From: Sulfurospirillum sp. UBA4058
GTDB lineage: Bacteria; Campylobacterota; Campylobacteria; Campylobacterales; Sulfurospirillaceae
Direction of reading: 5' to 3'
Assembly: GCA_002382085.1 (NCBI GenBank)
Contig: DFZK01000005.1
Coordinates: 62,001 to 126,000, forward strand
DNA: 64,000 nucleotides
Shown: positions 32,626 to 41,510 of the stretch, piece by piece
Layout of the letters: every line of letters begins with the position of its first letter
Position numbering within the stretch: the stretch's first letter is position 1
The notes under the pieces: model-generated
Told to the model about the DNA's origin: nothing
Seen by the model: the letters and a program-made list of their open reading frames with translations, nothing else
The model's database searches: none
Program-made: the position numbers and the translations under genes

Positions 32626-33218
32626 GCGACCTCCAACCATGCGGGTGCGACTTTTTCGATAAAACGAAGCGCAAAAAGCGTGATGACGCCTTCGATGAAC
32701 ATCACGGGAAGGTGTGCTAAAAATGCCAATTTTGCGGCACTGACGAAAGCTTCACCGTTGAGAGCCAACGTGAGCGAAAGCAAAAACGCCGACAATGCCA
32801 AAGGGACAAATCCGACGCTAAACCACAAGGCGGTTTTACTCCAGATCGTATGCGGACGTAAGCGAAAGAGAAAATAGCCCGCCAGCGTAGGAAACGCAAG
32901 ATTGAACACGTTCACGCCCAGTGTCGTAAGTCCGCCGAACCCGAATAAAATTCCTTGCAAAAAGAGTGCGACAAAAATGGCTACAAAAGCGCGCGGACCT
33001 AAAAGCGCGCCGACGATGCCGCCTAAAACCAAATGAACCGAGGTCGGACCTAAGGGAATATGAATAAACGACGCTAAGAAAAAGAGTGCGGATAAGACGG
33101 CAGTTTTAGGAATATCTTCGTTTTTGAGTGTTTTAAACGCATAAAAAACCAGTGCCGTCGAAAGAACGGCACCTCCGATCAAAATTTCGGGACGTAATAC
33201 CCCTTCGCTAATATGCAT
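32622..33218 (-). CDS. nikM: Nickel ECF transporter substrate-binding membrane component (NikM)
   Basis: CbiM/NikM-family S component, 198 residues with about six membrane helices. The metal-binding N-terminus MHISEGVL (Met1, His2 and a later His) is the hallmark of the family, and the SFIHIPLGPTSVHLVLGG segment provides the other His ligands. Its ATG overlaps the nikK stop by one base. Nickel is preferred over cobalt because of the NikK/NikL partners and the NikR-like operator. Confidence 0.9.
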   Translation of the reverse strand: MHISEGVLRPEILIGGAVLSTALVFYAFKTLKNEDIPKTAVLSALFFLASFIHIPLGPTSVHLVLGGIVGALLGPRAFVAIFVALFLQGILFGFGGLTTLGVNVFNLAFPTLAGYFLFRLRPHTIWSKTALWFSVGFVPLALSAFLLSLTLALNGEAFVSAAKLAFLAHLPVMFIEGVITLFALRFIEKVAPAWLEVA

Positions 33219-33961
33219 TATTGAATCTTCTCGGTTTTAAGCCATAAAACGGCACCCAGTTCCACCGGATAGCTTTTACCCTCGTGTTTTATCTTTTCGT
33301 CATCGTCGATCAAAGCGGCAAATCCCCACCATCCCTCAAGCGGTAAAGCCACGTGGAAAATACCGTTACCGTCTGCTTTAACGACTTGCGTTACGTACAT
33401 ATCGTTGGGAGCTTTGAGTCCTTTCGTGTTGTAGTATTCGACTTCGATTTCGGCATTGGGAACAGGTTTTCCTTTGTAAAGCACTTTAGCGCTAAACAAA
33501 TTTCCGGCATAAAGCGAGTAAGGACGTGAAAGCGGCACGATTTCGGCTTTAAGTCCGACGGGTTTATCCCAACCCTCTCCCGAATTAAAGGCATCGACGA
33601 TTGTTTTCGTTTGATGTCGAATAAATTTATCTTCCGCAGGCTCAAAGTACGGCATCGGATCGACGTAAAATTGGTACACGCCGGGTTCTTTAATCGTATA
33701 GTCGCTTTTCCATGTCGTCATTTTATTTTTTTCGACCGATTGGAGATTGGGTAGAAGCGATGTTTTTTTGCCTTCAAAAAAGACGCCTGCCTCTTTGGGT
33801 TTTTGCATGTTCATCAGTTGCTGTTCAAACGGGTGCGTAAACTCGTATTGAATCGAAACTTTCGGATTTTTTTGTTCGACGACCGACTGGTCGGTCATAA
33901 CCGTTTGAAAGTGAGCCAAAAGCGACGTTGCGCAAACCAGTGATGCCAATAATATTTTCAT
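33218..33961 (-). CDS. nikK: Periplasmic nickel-transport component NikK (DUF4198)
   Basis: A 247-residue exported protein: signal sequence at residues 1-17 (MKILLASLVCATSLLA), then a DUF4198 beta-sandwich (VSIQYEFTHPFEQQLMN, EPGVYQFYVDP, and a carboxypeptidase-regulatory-like GKPVPNAEIEVEYY). The ATG at 33961 follows GAGGAG by 6 bases; the frame extends upstream, but without a ribosome site. It is first in nikKMLQO. NikK is thought to help nickel delivery. Confidence 0.82.
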   Translation of the reverse strand: MKILLASLVCATSLLAHFQTVMTDQSVVEQKNPKVSIQYEFTHPFEQQLMNMQKPKEAGVFFEGKKTSLLPNLQSVEKNKMTTWKSDYTIKEPGVYQFYVDPMPYFEPAEDKFIRHQTKTIVDAFNSGEGWDKPVGLKAEIVPLSRPYSLYAGNLFSAKVLYKGKPVPNAEIEVEYYNTKGLKAPNDMYVTQVVKADGNGIFHVALPLEGWWGFAALIDDDEKIKHEGKSYPVELGAVLWLKTEKIQ

Positions 33962-33977
33962 ACGAATGCTCCTCATA

Positions 33978-34006
33978 AATAATACTTGAATTAATTCGAT
34001 ATTATT
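33978..34006 (-). promoter_or_regulatory. Candidate NikR operator overlapping the nikK promoter
   Basis: AATAATA-N15-TATTATT, with a central GAATTAATTC palindrome, makes a 29-base near-perfect dyad. Half-site centres are 22 bases apart, the spacing of known NikR operators. On the minus strand the left part overlaps a TATTAT -10 element, so a bound repressor would block transcription of nikKMLQO. Confidence 0.55.
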
Positions 34007-34032
34007 GTTGCATTTATGACGTAAAAAAGGGC

Positions 34033-35037
34033 TTAAAGCGTTTCGCGAAGAGTCAATAGCGATGCTATGCAAGAGGCTTCGTTTTCATTGTCGAAAAAAA
34101 AGCTTACATGTAAAGGTTTTCGGTACACCAAATCGTAATAATCACGCAGTAATAAGGTAACGACGCTTTGTAAATCACGGCGTTCGTACGCATCGATAAT
34201 CGCCTCCTTAACGTTTTTACGAACGTAAGGCGTGATCATTGCCATTGCACGGTAAAAAAACTCCGGCGTTATGTTTTGATAGTAGTGCAAAATGCGTTTC
34301 GTGCGCAGTTCAAAAGGTGCAGTAATCTCGACGCGAACGCCTGCTTGGATATTTTGATACACGCGTGCGGGGAGCGTGACTTTTCCAAGACGCTTACTCT
34401 CGGCTTCAACAAAGACGCTACAATCGGGTTTGATAGCGTAAAGGGCGTTAAATAGGCTGTTCTCAAACATTTTTTGGCTCGGTTGCGCTCCGCAGATCGC
34501 ACCGAAACTCGAACCTAAATGATTGGCGAATCCTTCGATATCGAGCGAAGGCGAAAGTTGTTTTAAAAGCTCGGTTTTTCCGCAACCCGTTTTCCCGCCC
34601 AGAACGATAAAACGTCGGTGCGGTAGTTGCTCGAAAAATGCCAGTACGTACGTGCGATACCGTTTATAACCGCCTTCCAAACGATAGACTTGATAACCGA
34701 TATGCGATAAAATGATGGCGATCGAACTGGACCTTAGCCCTCCTCTTGCACAATAAATGCCGATTTTTGATCCTATGGGATAATGACTTCCTATCGTTTG
34801 AAGGTGTGCGGCAACGTTTTCACAGATGTACCGAGCGCCTAAAAGCTTGGCTTCGTTTCGCGATCGTTGTTTGTAAATCGTACCGATTTCTCGGTGTTGC
34901 GCATCGTTGAGCGCATAAAAGTTGTGTGCGCCGATGATATGCGATTCCTCAAATTCTTGCGGACTTCTCGCATCGATGAGTAGATCAAACGTTTCGCAAG
35001 CGGCTAAAAACGTTTTGACGTCGCATTCTTTTAGCAT
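34033..35037 (-). CDS. mnmH: tRNA 2-selenouridine synthase (SelU/MnmH)
   Basis: Replaces sulfur by selenium at the wobble 2-thiouridine of certain tRNAs, using selenophosphate. The N-terminal rhodanese domain has DARSPQEFEESHI and the active-site Cys in IYCARGGLRSSS; a P-loop domain follows with GGKTGCGKTEL. The 334-residue length is normal. It starts where the HIT gene ends (7-base overlap). Presence of this gene implies that the organism has selenophosphate synthetase (SelD). Confidence 0.92.
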   Translation of the reverse strand: MLKECDVKTFLAACETFDLLIDARSPQEFEESHIIGAHNFYALNDAQHREIGTIYKQRSRNEAKLLGARYICENVAAHLQTIGSHYPIGSKIGIYCARGGLRSSSIAIILSHIGYQVYRLEGGYKRYRTYVLAFFEQLPHRRFIVLGGKTGCGKTELLKQLSPSLDIEGFANHLGSSFGAICGAQPSQKMFENSLFNALYAIKPDCSVFVEAESKRLGKVTLPARVYQNIQAGVRVEITAPFELRTKRILHYYQNITPEFFYRAMAMITPYVRKNVKEAIIDAYERRDLQSVVTLLLRDYYDLVYRKPLHVSFFFDNENEASCIASLLTLRETL

Positions 35038-35522
35038 GAAAAATAAGTCGGGATGAGCGCATGAAGTTTACGGTACAAGGCATCAAAATCCGTGCCGTAG
35101 ACGCGGGTTTGCGCTATAGCGGTAATAAAATTGGTATCGCCGCTCCAACGCGGAAGAATATGGTAATGGACATGTTCGGCAATGCCGGCACCGCCGCTTT
35201 TGCCTAAATTCATACCCAAATTAACGCCGTGCGCTCCGAGTCCTTCTTTAAGCATTTTAACCGAACATTGCACCAGATGCGACATTCGAAGCCACGTTGA
35301 AGAGTCTAAAGATTCGATAGCGTCGGTATGAATATGCGGTATAACCATAAAATGTCCCGGCGTGTAAGGGTAACGGTTCATCACGACGAAACAACATTCG
35401 TCGCGGTAAAGAACGTGATGTGCTTCGTCCATTTCGGGATGTTCGCTAATGCGGCAAAAGACGCATCCTTCTTCTTTTTCGTTAAAATAAACGTCACGCC
35501 ACGGAGCGTACATGTAATCCAT
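35031..35522 (-). CDS. HIT-family nucleotide hydrolase
   Basis: 163 residues with the histidine triad HVHYHILPRW and the upstream FVVMNRYPYTPGHFMVIPH, in the Ap4A-phosphorylase/Hint-like part of the family, plus a CVFC pair near the N-terminus for zinc. The ATG at 35522 overlaps the trpC stop (TGATG). The physiological substrate is probably a dinucleoside polyphosphate or aminoacyl-AMP, not resolvable here. Confidence 0.9.
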   Translation of the reverse strand: MDYMYAPWRDVYFNEKEEGCVFCRISEHPEMDEAHHVLYRDECCFVVMNRYPYTPGHFMVIPHIHTDAIESLDSSTWLRMSHLVQCSVKMLKEGLGAHGVNLGMNLGKSGGAGIAEHVHYHILPRWSGDTNFITAIAQTRVYGTDFDALYRKLHALIPTYFSC

Positions 35523-36310
35523 CAATCGACCTTTTTAATGGCTTCCAAAGCGGATGCGATATCGGGCTCGCGCATAAAGTATTCTCCGATTAAAAAAGCG
35601 TCCGCGCCGACGCTACTTAAGTGTCGAATCGTCTCTTTGTCGTTCAAACCGCTTTCGGCGACGATAATTTTACCTTGCGGAATCAGCGGCATCAGTTTTT
35701 CGGTGAGGCTCATATCCATGTCAAACGTTTCTAGATTGCGATGGTTGATACCGATGATATTCGCACCCGCAAAAATCGCTTTGACCAAATCTTCTTTATC
35801 ATGTATCTCGACTAAAACTTCTAGTCCTAAACGAAATGCATACTCTAAAAGGTGTTTGAGTTCGGCTTTACTGAGTGCTTTAGCGATCAGTAAGATAAAA
35901 TCAGCGCCGTACACGAGGGCTTCGACGATTTGATATTCGTCTACGATAAAATCTTTACGTAACAACGGCGTCGGAACGTAACGGCGTATTTGCGTTAGGT
36001 ACTCTAAATCGCCTTTAAAATAGTGCGGCTCGGTCAAAACGGAAATAGCATCGGCTTTGCCTAATTCATACGCTTTGGCGATCTCAAGCGGATCAAAATC
36101 TTCTTTGATAATTCCTTTGCTCGGGCTTGCTTTTTTAACTTCGGCGATAATGCGGTAAGGATTGTCGCTTGTGGCTTTCAGATACGGTTTAACGTCGCGC
36201 GGCATATAAGGGTTAAAGGCAAGGCTTCGACCTAACCAGTCGATCGTATACTTTTGTTTCTTTTTTTCCAAGTCGTCTTTGGTACGTTTGATAATTTCGT
36301 CTAAAATCAT
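35522..36310 (-). CDS. trpC: Indole-3-glycerol phosphate synthase
   Basis: TIM-barrel enzyme of tryptophan synthesis. AEVKKASPSKGIIKEDFDP, the catalytic LLRKDFIVDEYQI, INHRNLETFDMD and AESGLNDKETI are all seen; 262 residues, monofunctional. It overlaps the TPR lipoprotein gene by 4 bases. It is isolated from other trp genes. Confidence 0.97.
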   Translation of the reverse strand: MILDEIIKRTKDDLEKKKQKYTIDWLGRSLAFNPYMPRDVKPYLKATSDNPYRIIAEVKKASPSKGIIKEDFDPLEIAKAYELGKADAISVLTEPHYFKGDLEYLTQIRRYVPTPLLRKDFIVDEYQIVEALVYGADFILLIAKALSKAELKHLLEYAFRLGLEVLVEIHDKEDLVKAIFAGANIIGINHRNLETFDMDMSLTEKLMPLIPQGKIIVAESGLNDKETIRHLSSVGADAFLIGEYFMREPDIASALEAIKKVD

Positions 36311-37575
36311 GGTTGTTTCTCTTTATTCAAGCATTGTTTAATGGCGTTAATATGGCTTAAAACTTCAGGCTCGGAAACGCTTGTGTCAAAATCTTTCATA
36401 ATGTCGTAAGCTTTTTGACACTCTCCTAGTTTGTAATATCCCCATGCTAAAGAGTCCAAATAGTACGGCGAATCAGGTTCGAGTTTCAATGCGCGTTCTA
36501 CCAAGGCGATGCCTTTTTTAACGTCGATATTATGATCGATCAACAAATAGCCGTAATAATTTAAGTAGACCGAATCGTTTAAAATAGCGGTTACTTCTTC
36601 AAATTTATGCATGATGGACTGCAAAACTTCGGGTGAAAGCGCATTTTTACCGAGTTCGTATTCGTAAATTGCCATTTTGCCGAGGTAGTCGATATTTTTC
36701 GTATCGTCGTAAAGCTCTTCGGCAAGTTCGTAGGCATTCTTAAATTTCTTTTGCGTCGCATAAATTTGGAGCAACAAATCTTCGTTAAAGCGACTCTTCT
36801 CTAAAAAAGCGATTGCCCCTTTGATGTCTTTGGAATAGAGCATCAATTCGACGATTTTTTTGGCGATTTCTTCGTTTTGATTCTCTTTGTAGAGTTTCTT
36901 ATACGTGGCGATCAGACCGTTCACGTTGCGATCGCGTCCGTAGATTTCAACCAGTTTGTAGCACACGTGTTGCCCGCATCCCTCCATGGACGAAAAGGTT
37001 TCAAGGTATGCCATGGCGTCGTCTTTGCGGTCTAAAAAGCGGTACAATACTTCAACCATATTCATCAACAACTCTTCGGAGGGTTCAAGCTTATACGCGC
37101 TTTCAAAGTATTTGAGGGCGACGTCGTAGTTTTTCATCTGTAAATATAAGTTGGCGGCGATGCTTAGGTGTTGCACGGTTTTATCGGTCGCGATTAACGA
37201 AAGGATCTCTTTTTCCGCCTCTTCATAGCGTTTTTCTTTGACGAGTTGTCCGACATGTAAGCGCGTAAAGTTTTTCTCTTCGGGATATTTTTTAATTCCT
37301 TCTTCGATCAATGCGGCCGCATCTTGCGTCCCGAGAACAAATGCCAATCCCGCCTCTTCGGTTAAATAGTCTTTCTTTTGGCTCTGATCGTAGAGGAGGT
37401 GGTATACTTTTTTGGCATTGGCATAATCGCCGCGTTGTTGATAATCAAGGGCTTGAAGAATGAGATTATCCTCTTCTTCAAAAACTTTCTTCGTCGTTTC
37501 GCTGAAGACGACTTCTTTGGTGCTACATCCTACCAAAAGGAAAAAAACGACTATAAAGGAATAATACCGGGACAT
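36307..37575 (-). CDS. TPR-repeat lipoprotein
   Basis: 422 residues beginning with a lipoprotein signal (FFLLVGC, lipidated Cys17) and consisting of repeated helix pairs typical of tetratricopeptide repeats (LDYQQRGDYANAKKVYHLLY, ALKYFESAYKLEPSEELLMN, LVERALKLEPDSPYYLDSLA). Such proteins form assembly scaffolds in the periplasm or outer membrane; similar proteins precede trpC in other Campylobacterota. The start lies inside the YkgJ-type gene. No specific partner can be named. Confidence 0.85.
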   Translation of the reverse strand: MSRYYSFIVVFFLLVGCSTKEVVFSETTKKVFEEEDNLILQALDYQQRGDYANAKKVYHLLYDQSQKKDYLTEEAGLAFVLGTQDAAALIEEGIKKYPEEKNFTRLHVGQLVKEKRYEEAEKEILSLIATDKTVQHLSIAANLYLQMKNYDVALKYFESAYKLEPSEELLMNMVEVLYRFLDRKDDAMAYLETFSSMEGCGQHVCYKLVEIYGRDRNVNGLIATYKKLYKENQNEEIAKKIVELMLYSKDIKGAIAFLEKSRFNEDLLLQIYATQKKFKNAYELAEELYDDTKNIDYLGKMAIYEYELGKNALSPEVLQSIMHKFEEVTAILNDSVYLNYYGYLLIDHNIDVKKGIALVERALKLEPDSPYYLDSLAWGYYKLGECQKAYDIMKDFDTSVSEPEVLSHINAIKQCLNKEKQP

Positions 37576-37931
37576 TCTGAAACTACCTCGTTCATGTTAT
37601 CTTTAAAATGTTCCCAAAAAGGAAACGTTCGACACTGTTTGGGACGTACTTCGTAGATACCGCATCGTTTGCGGTGCGGATCGAAGAAAATACACGCATA
37701 TCCGCTTTCGTGAGCGACCTCTTTAATCGTGAAACGATAGCGAATTTTGTTTAAATAGTTATTGATAAAAAGCGTTTGGCTCAAAGAAAGTTTTGCGGCG
37801 ATCGCTTCGATCTCCTCTAAACTCACCCAAATATAACCGCTTTCGCCGATACAGCAGTTACCCTGACATGCTTCGCACGCGTTAGGATCAAAAGCGTAGG
37901 GATAATCGTCGCGACGTATTAATTCTGCCAT
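37551..37931 (-). CDS. YkgJ-type cysteine-cluster protein (zinc/iron chelating)
   Basis: 126 residues with the conserved pattern ACEACQGNCC, then CIFFDPHRKRCGIYEVRPKQCRTFPFW, the signature of the YkgJ family, which is predicted to bind an Fe-S cluster or zinc. It overlaps both neighbours, so it belongs to the same operon as the TPR lipoprotein and the methyltransferase. Function unknown. Confidence 0.9.
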   Translation of the reverse strand: MAELIRRDDYPYAFDPNACEACQGNCCIGESGYIWVSLEEIEAIAAKLSLSQTLFINNYLNKIRYRFTIKEVAHESGYACIFFDPHRKRCGIYEVRPKQCRTFPFWEHFKDNMNEVVSECPGIIPL

Positions 37932-38617
37932 GCTAAACTCTTGGTTTGAGATTTGTCGAAAATATGCGCGACGCGGGGACTAAAACGATCGTTTTCGTAT
38001 ATCATAATCGGCGGTCGGACTTTGCATAAGGTTTTGGAATTTTTACGTGCACGAATCAGGACCAGCGAGGATTCTTTATCGTAGCTTGGATGAACGAAAC
38101 CGATCTCTTCGACGTTTAACTTTGCTTTTTGCAGTTCTTGCATTAGCATATCCAGTTGTTTGGCATCGTAACAAAAACAAAAATAACCGCGATTGCTTAA
38201 GCTTTTCGTGACTTTATGCGCTAAATCTCCAAACGGTAAGGCACTGCCGTGACGACTCAAAAAAAGCGATTCGTCTTGGCTTTTGACGACGCCTTGATGG
38301 TAAAAAGGCGGGTTGGAGACGATCCAGTCGAACTTATCGCTAAACGAAGCTTCTCTAAAATCGGTGTGCATTAAACATTCTACATGTAAAGAATTCAGCC
38401 TCGCATTGCGCTCGCTAAGAACGATGTTCGCTTCTTGAATATCCAAAAGCGTCAACGACGTCGCAGGAAAATCGCGTTTAAGCAAAAGCCCTAAAATACC
38501 GCATCCGCATCCGACGTCCAGTAGCGTTCCTTTAGGGTTACATGTTGCGATAAAATCGTAAAGTAGGAGCGTATCGCTATTGTAGCGATAGCCCGTTTCG
38601 TATTGGTAAAGTTGCAT
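37919..38617 (-). CDS. tRNA1(Val) adenine-N6 methyltransferase-like protein (TrmN6/YfiC)
   Basis: 232 residues starting QLYQYETGYRYNSDTLLLYDF, the typical N-terminus of the family, with the SAM site LLDVGCGCGILGLLL and the N6-methylase motif SNPPFYH. E. coli TrmN6 methylates A37 of tRNA1(Val); the exact target here is inferred. It lies 2 bases after the coiled-coil gene. Confidence 0.85.
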   Translation of the reverse strand: MQLYQYETGYRYNSDTLLLYDFIATCNPKGTLLDVGCGCGILGLLLKRDFPATSLTLLDIQEANIVLSERNARLNSLHVECLMHTDFREASFSDKFDWIVSNPPFYHQGVVKSQDESLFLSRHGSALPFGDLAHKVTKSLSNRGYFCFCYDAKQLDMLMQELQKAKLNVEEIGFVHPSYDKESSLVLIRARKNSKTLCKVRPPIMIYENDRFSPRVAHIFDKSQTKSLAWQN

Positions 38618-38619
38618 AG

Positions 38620-41502
38620 TTATCGGTACACCTTGATTAAAAACCCTTTAGATTTGTCTTTTTCGACGTTGGAAAGCGCGTAGCTGATTTTAGCTCCTTC
38701 TCCTACGAACGTTTCGACGAGTTCTCCGCCTGCTTTGGCGCGCGCTTTTCCTAATCCGATATTGGCAAGCGAGCTGATACGATCAATTTCGCTATCTTCG
38801 ACGCCGACTTTTTTACTTTTGATCAGTTTGAGCGAAGCAAAGCCGCCGTTATCGACAATAGGCGCGACCTCAAAGAAGTAGCTGCTATCGTATTTACTTA
38901 AAAAGGCTTGAACGTTTTGTTTACACTGTTCGGAAATGGCGTTGACGCCCGTGCCCATATCGGTACACATAATCGAGTCGACCAAAACGGGCTTTTGCCC
39001 TTTAGCGGCGGTCTTACTCGGCGTTGACGTTGGGGCGATCGGTTTAGGCGCATTTTTCATCGATTCGGACGCTTCGAGTAACGCTAGTTTTTCGTTTAAC
39101 GTTTTGAGTGCTTGTTCGCTTGTCGTCAAACGTTTGCTAAGCGCTTCTTTTTCTTGGTTAAACGCAAGTTCTTTTTGTTTGAGCTCTTTTTCCAAGGCGA
39201 TACTTTTCAGCGTCTCTTGCTTTTGGTTCCCGTTGAGCGCACTCTCTTTTGCTTTGAGTTCGTTTTGAAGCATTTTCGTCTCTTCAAGGTGTTTGAACTC
39301 TTTTTGTTTCAGCTCTTCTTTGAGTTTTTTAATCTCTTCTTCACCGTTTTGGAGTGCGCTGCTTATTTTTTTCATCTCTTCTTTACTTGCCGCGAGTTGC
39401 GTCTCTTTGGCTTTGAACGTCTTGTCTTTTTCTTTAAGCGCGTCTAAGTATTCGATCTCTTTCGCACGCAAAGTATCTTTGAGATCGACCAACTGCGTAT
39501 TTTCGGTCGCACGATTTTTTTCGATTTGCGCTAGTTTGGCTTTGAGCTCTTCGATTTGTTTGTTGGTTGCCTTGGTCGTAGACTCTTCCATATCTTTGAT
39601 TTTGACTTGGAGCGTTTTAAGTGCGCTTTCGTGACGCGAGTTTTCATCGCGAAGCGTTTGCAGTTCAATCGCTTTGGTTTTAATCTCTTTTTCCAAAGCC
39701 GCGATTTTAAGCGTTTCGTCTTTTTTTGCCGCTGCTATCGTCGCCTCTTTGGCGCGCATATCGGTCTCGAGAGTTTGAATTTTCAGCAGGTAAGCTTCTT
39801 CTTTTTGTTTGGTTTCGCCGCGGAGCGTCTCTAGGGTACTTTGAGCAGATTTGAGCGAAGCATCTTTGGCGTCTTGGTCTTTTTGGTGTTCAAGTTTCAA
39901 CGTTATGAGTTGATTTTTCGCGCTTTGAAGCTCTTGGTCTTTGGCACTCATTTTTTGTTTTAACTCTTCGTTGGCGCGCGTGAGCTCTTCCGTATGGAAC
40001 TGAACGCGATCATACGTCTCTTTCGCACTGGCTTTGTACTCGGCCAATTGTTTGTCGAGGTTTTCCGCCAACGCTTTTTTGGAAGCCTCGAAACTTGCGA
40101 TTTTCTCGTTGAAAATTTTATAGTTTTTGTTATGGACTTTATCGTTTTCGTCGACGCGACGCTTGACTTCGGCTTCGATATTGAGTTTATCGGCGTTCAG
40201 TTTAGCGATTTTATCGTTAAGTTCTTGAATGACGATCTCTTTTTTTGCCAACTCTTCTTTATGTTTGAGCAAGCTATCGTTCAGACTTTTTTCCATCGTT
40301 TGGGCGTTTTCTTCGAGTTTTTTGTTACCTAAACTTAGCTCTTTGTTAAGTTTTTTCTCGTCTTCAAGGTAGGTTTTAAACTTATTAAAATCCTTCTCGT
40401 TTTCCAAGATCAAAGCATCGACGTGTTTTTGTGCGCTGGCAAGTTCGGCATTAAGACCTTTAATCTTTTCTTCTTGGATGGCTAATTTTTTAAGCCCGAT
40501 TTGCTCTTGGTCACTCATTTCTTGGCGATTTTTGGCGATCAGCGTTTCGGTATCGGCTTTGAGTTGTTCGATAGTTTTAACGTATTGGGCGATTTCGTCT
40601 TTATGTTTTTGATCCGCCGCAAGGAGGTTTTGCGTTTGCTTGCTCAAAAGCTCGTTTTTCTCTTTTGCCGCAAGATCGAGTTGGTTTTTGAGCTTGTCGA
40701 TTTCGTCTTGTTTACGCATAAAGGCATTTTTTGCCGTATCGTTGTTGTTGGCGATTTGTTCGTTTAAAAGCGAAATCTGGTCGTTGAGAAGCTTGATTTT
40801 TTCTTTGTAATCGCTGAGTTTCGCTTGTTCTTCTTCCCGTGCTTTTTGGATCTCTTTGGTTTTGCGCGTTTCGGCTTCGACGGCTTGGCTTTTGAGCTCA
40901 TCGATTTGGGAACGCAATGCGTTAGCCTCAAGATTGGCTTTTTGCGCGATGACGACGTTTTCTTTTTGCAATTCGTTGATCTTCATCGTCAGATCGCTGA
41001 TATTGCGATAATGCTGTTGTTCGGCTTCATTGAGGCGTTCGGTATTTTTACTTTGAAGTTCCGCTTTTTCGCTATCGCGTTCGTTTTCTTGTTCTTCAAG
41101 TTTTTTGGCGAGTTCGTTTTTCTCGTTCGTCATCAGTAAATTGTCGTGTTGCAGGAAAAGAAGCGTTTTTTGCAATTTGGCAATTAAACGTTTCATATCT
41201 TGCGGCGTCACTTCGGTCTCGGGAATCGGTTTTCCCTGCTCATCAAGGTAGGTGTCTTCTAAAAGATCGGAAGCCTCTTTATTTTGTTCCAAGGTCGCTT
41301 CTTTATCGATGTAGCGTTTTTGAACTTCCCTGGGTAAATCGCTAAATTTGACGTCACTTTTAGGAATGTATTTTTCGCCGAGTTCATCAAATGAAACACC
41401 GTCGAAATGACCGAATTTGTAGGCGGAAAAACCGCCTACGAGGATGATGACGCTGAAAAGAACGTTTAAACTTTGTGACGACGAAAGAGGGATTTTTGCC
41501 AT
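38620..41502 (-). CDS. Giant membrane-anchored coiled-coil protein with OmpA-like C-terminus
   Basis: 960 residues. A single membrane helix (VLFSVIILVGGFSAYKF, residues 14-30) is followed by about 90 polar residues, then an almost unbroken Lys/Glu/Leu-rich coiled coil from about 110 to 810, a Pro-rich hinge (PKPIAPTSTPSKT), and a compact C-terminal domain of about 130 residues with a QNVQAFLSKYDSSYFFEVAP segment and GLGKARAKAGGELVETF that resembles a degenerate OmpA/peptidoglycan-binding fold. A rod of this length could span the periplasm and link inner membrane and wall. No close named homologue is recognised; cell-division or envelope tethering is only a guess. Confidence 0.8.
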   Translation of the reverse strand: MAKIPLSSSQSLNVLFSVIILVGGFSAYKFGHFDGVSFDELGEKYIPKSDVKFSDLPREVQKRYIDKEATLEQNKEASDLLEDTYLDEQGKPIPETEVTPQDMKRLIAKLQKTLLFLQHDNLLMTNEKNELAKKLEEQENERDSEKAELQSKNTERLNEAEQQHYRNISDLTMKINELQKENVVIAQKANLEANALRSQIDELKSQAVEAETRKTKEIQKAREEEQAKLSDYKEKIKLLNDQISLLNEQIANNNDTAKNAFMRKQDEIDKLKNQLDLAAKEKNELLSKQTQNLLAADQKHKDEIAQYVKTIEQLKADTETLIAKNRQEMSDQEQIGLKKLAIQEEKIKGLNAELASAQKHVDALILENEKDFNKFKTYLEDEKKLNKELSLGNKKLEENAQTMEKSLNDSLLKHKEELAKKEIVIQELNDKIAKLNADKLNIEAEVKRRVDENDKVHNKNYKIFNEKIASFEASKKALAENLDKQLAEYKASAKETYDRVQFHTEELTRANEELKQKMSAKDQELQSAKNQLITLKLEHQKDQDAKDASLKSAQSTLETLRGETKQKEEAYLLKIQTLETDMRAKEATIAAAKKDETLKIAALEKEIKTKAIELQTLRDENSRHESALKTLQVKIKDMEESTTKATNKQIEELKAKLAQIEKNRATENTQLVDLKDTLRAKEIEYLDALKEKDKTFKAKETQLAASKEEMKKISSALQNGEEEIKKLKEELKQKEFKHLEETKMLQNELKAKESALNGNQKQETLKSIALEKELKQKELAFNQEKEALSKRLTTSEQALKTLNEKLALLEASESMKNAPKPIAPTSTPSKTAAKGQKPVLVDSIMCTDMGTGVNAISEQCKQNVQAFLSKYDSSYFFEVAPIVDNGGFASLKLIKSKKVGVEDSEIDRISSLANIGLGKARAKAGGELVETFVGEGAKISYALSNVEKDKSKGFLIKVYR

Positions 41503-41510
41503 TTCAAACC

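Noticed and set aside
39000..41140. Several long open frames on the plus strand opposite the coiled-coil gene
   Set aside because: They are Phe/Leu-rich antisense translations of Lys/Glu-rich coiled-coil codons and lack ribosome sites.
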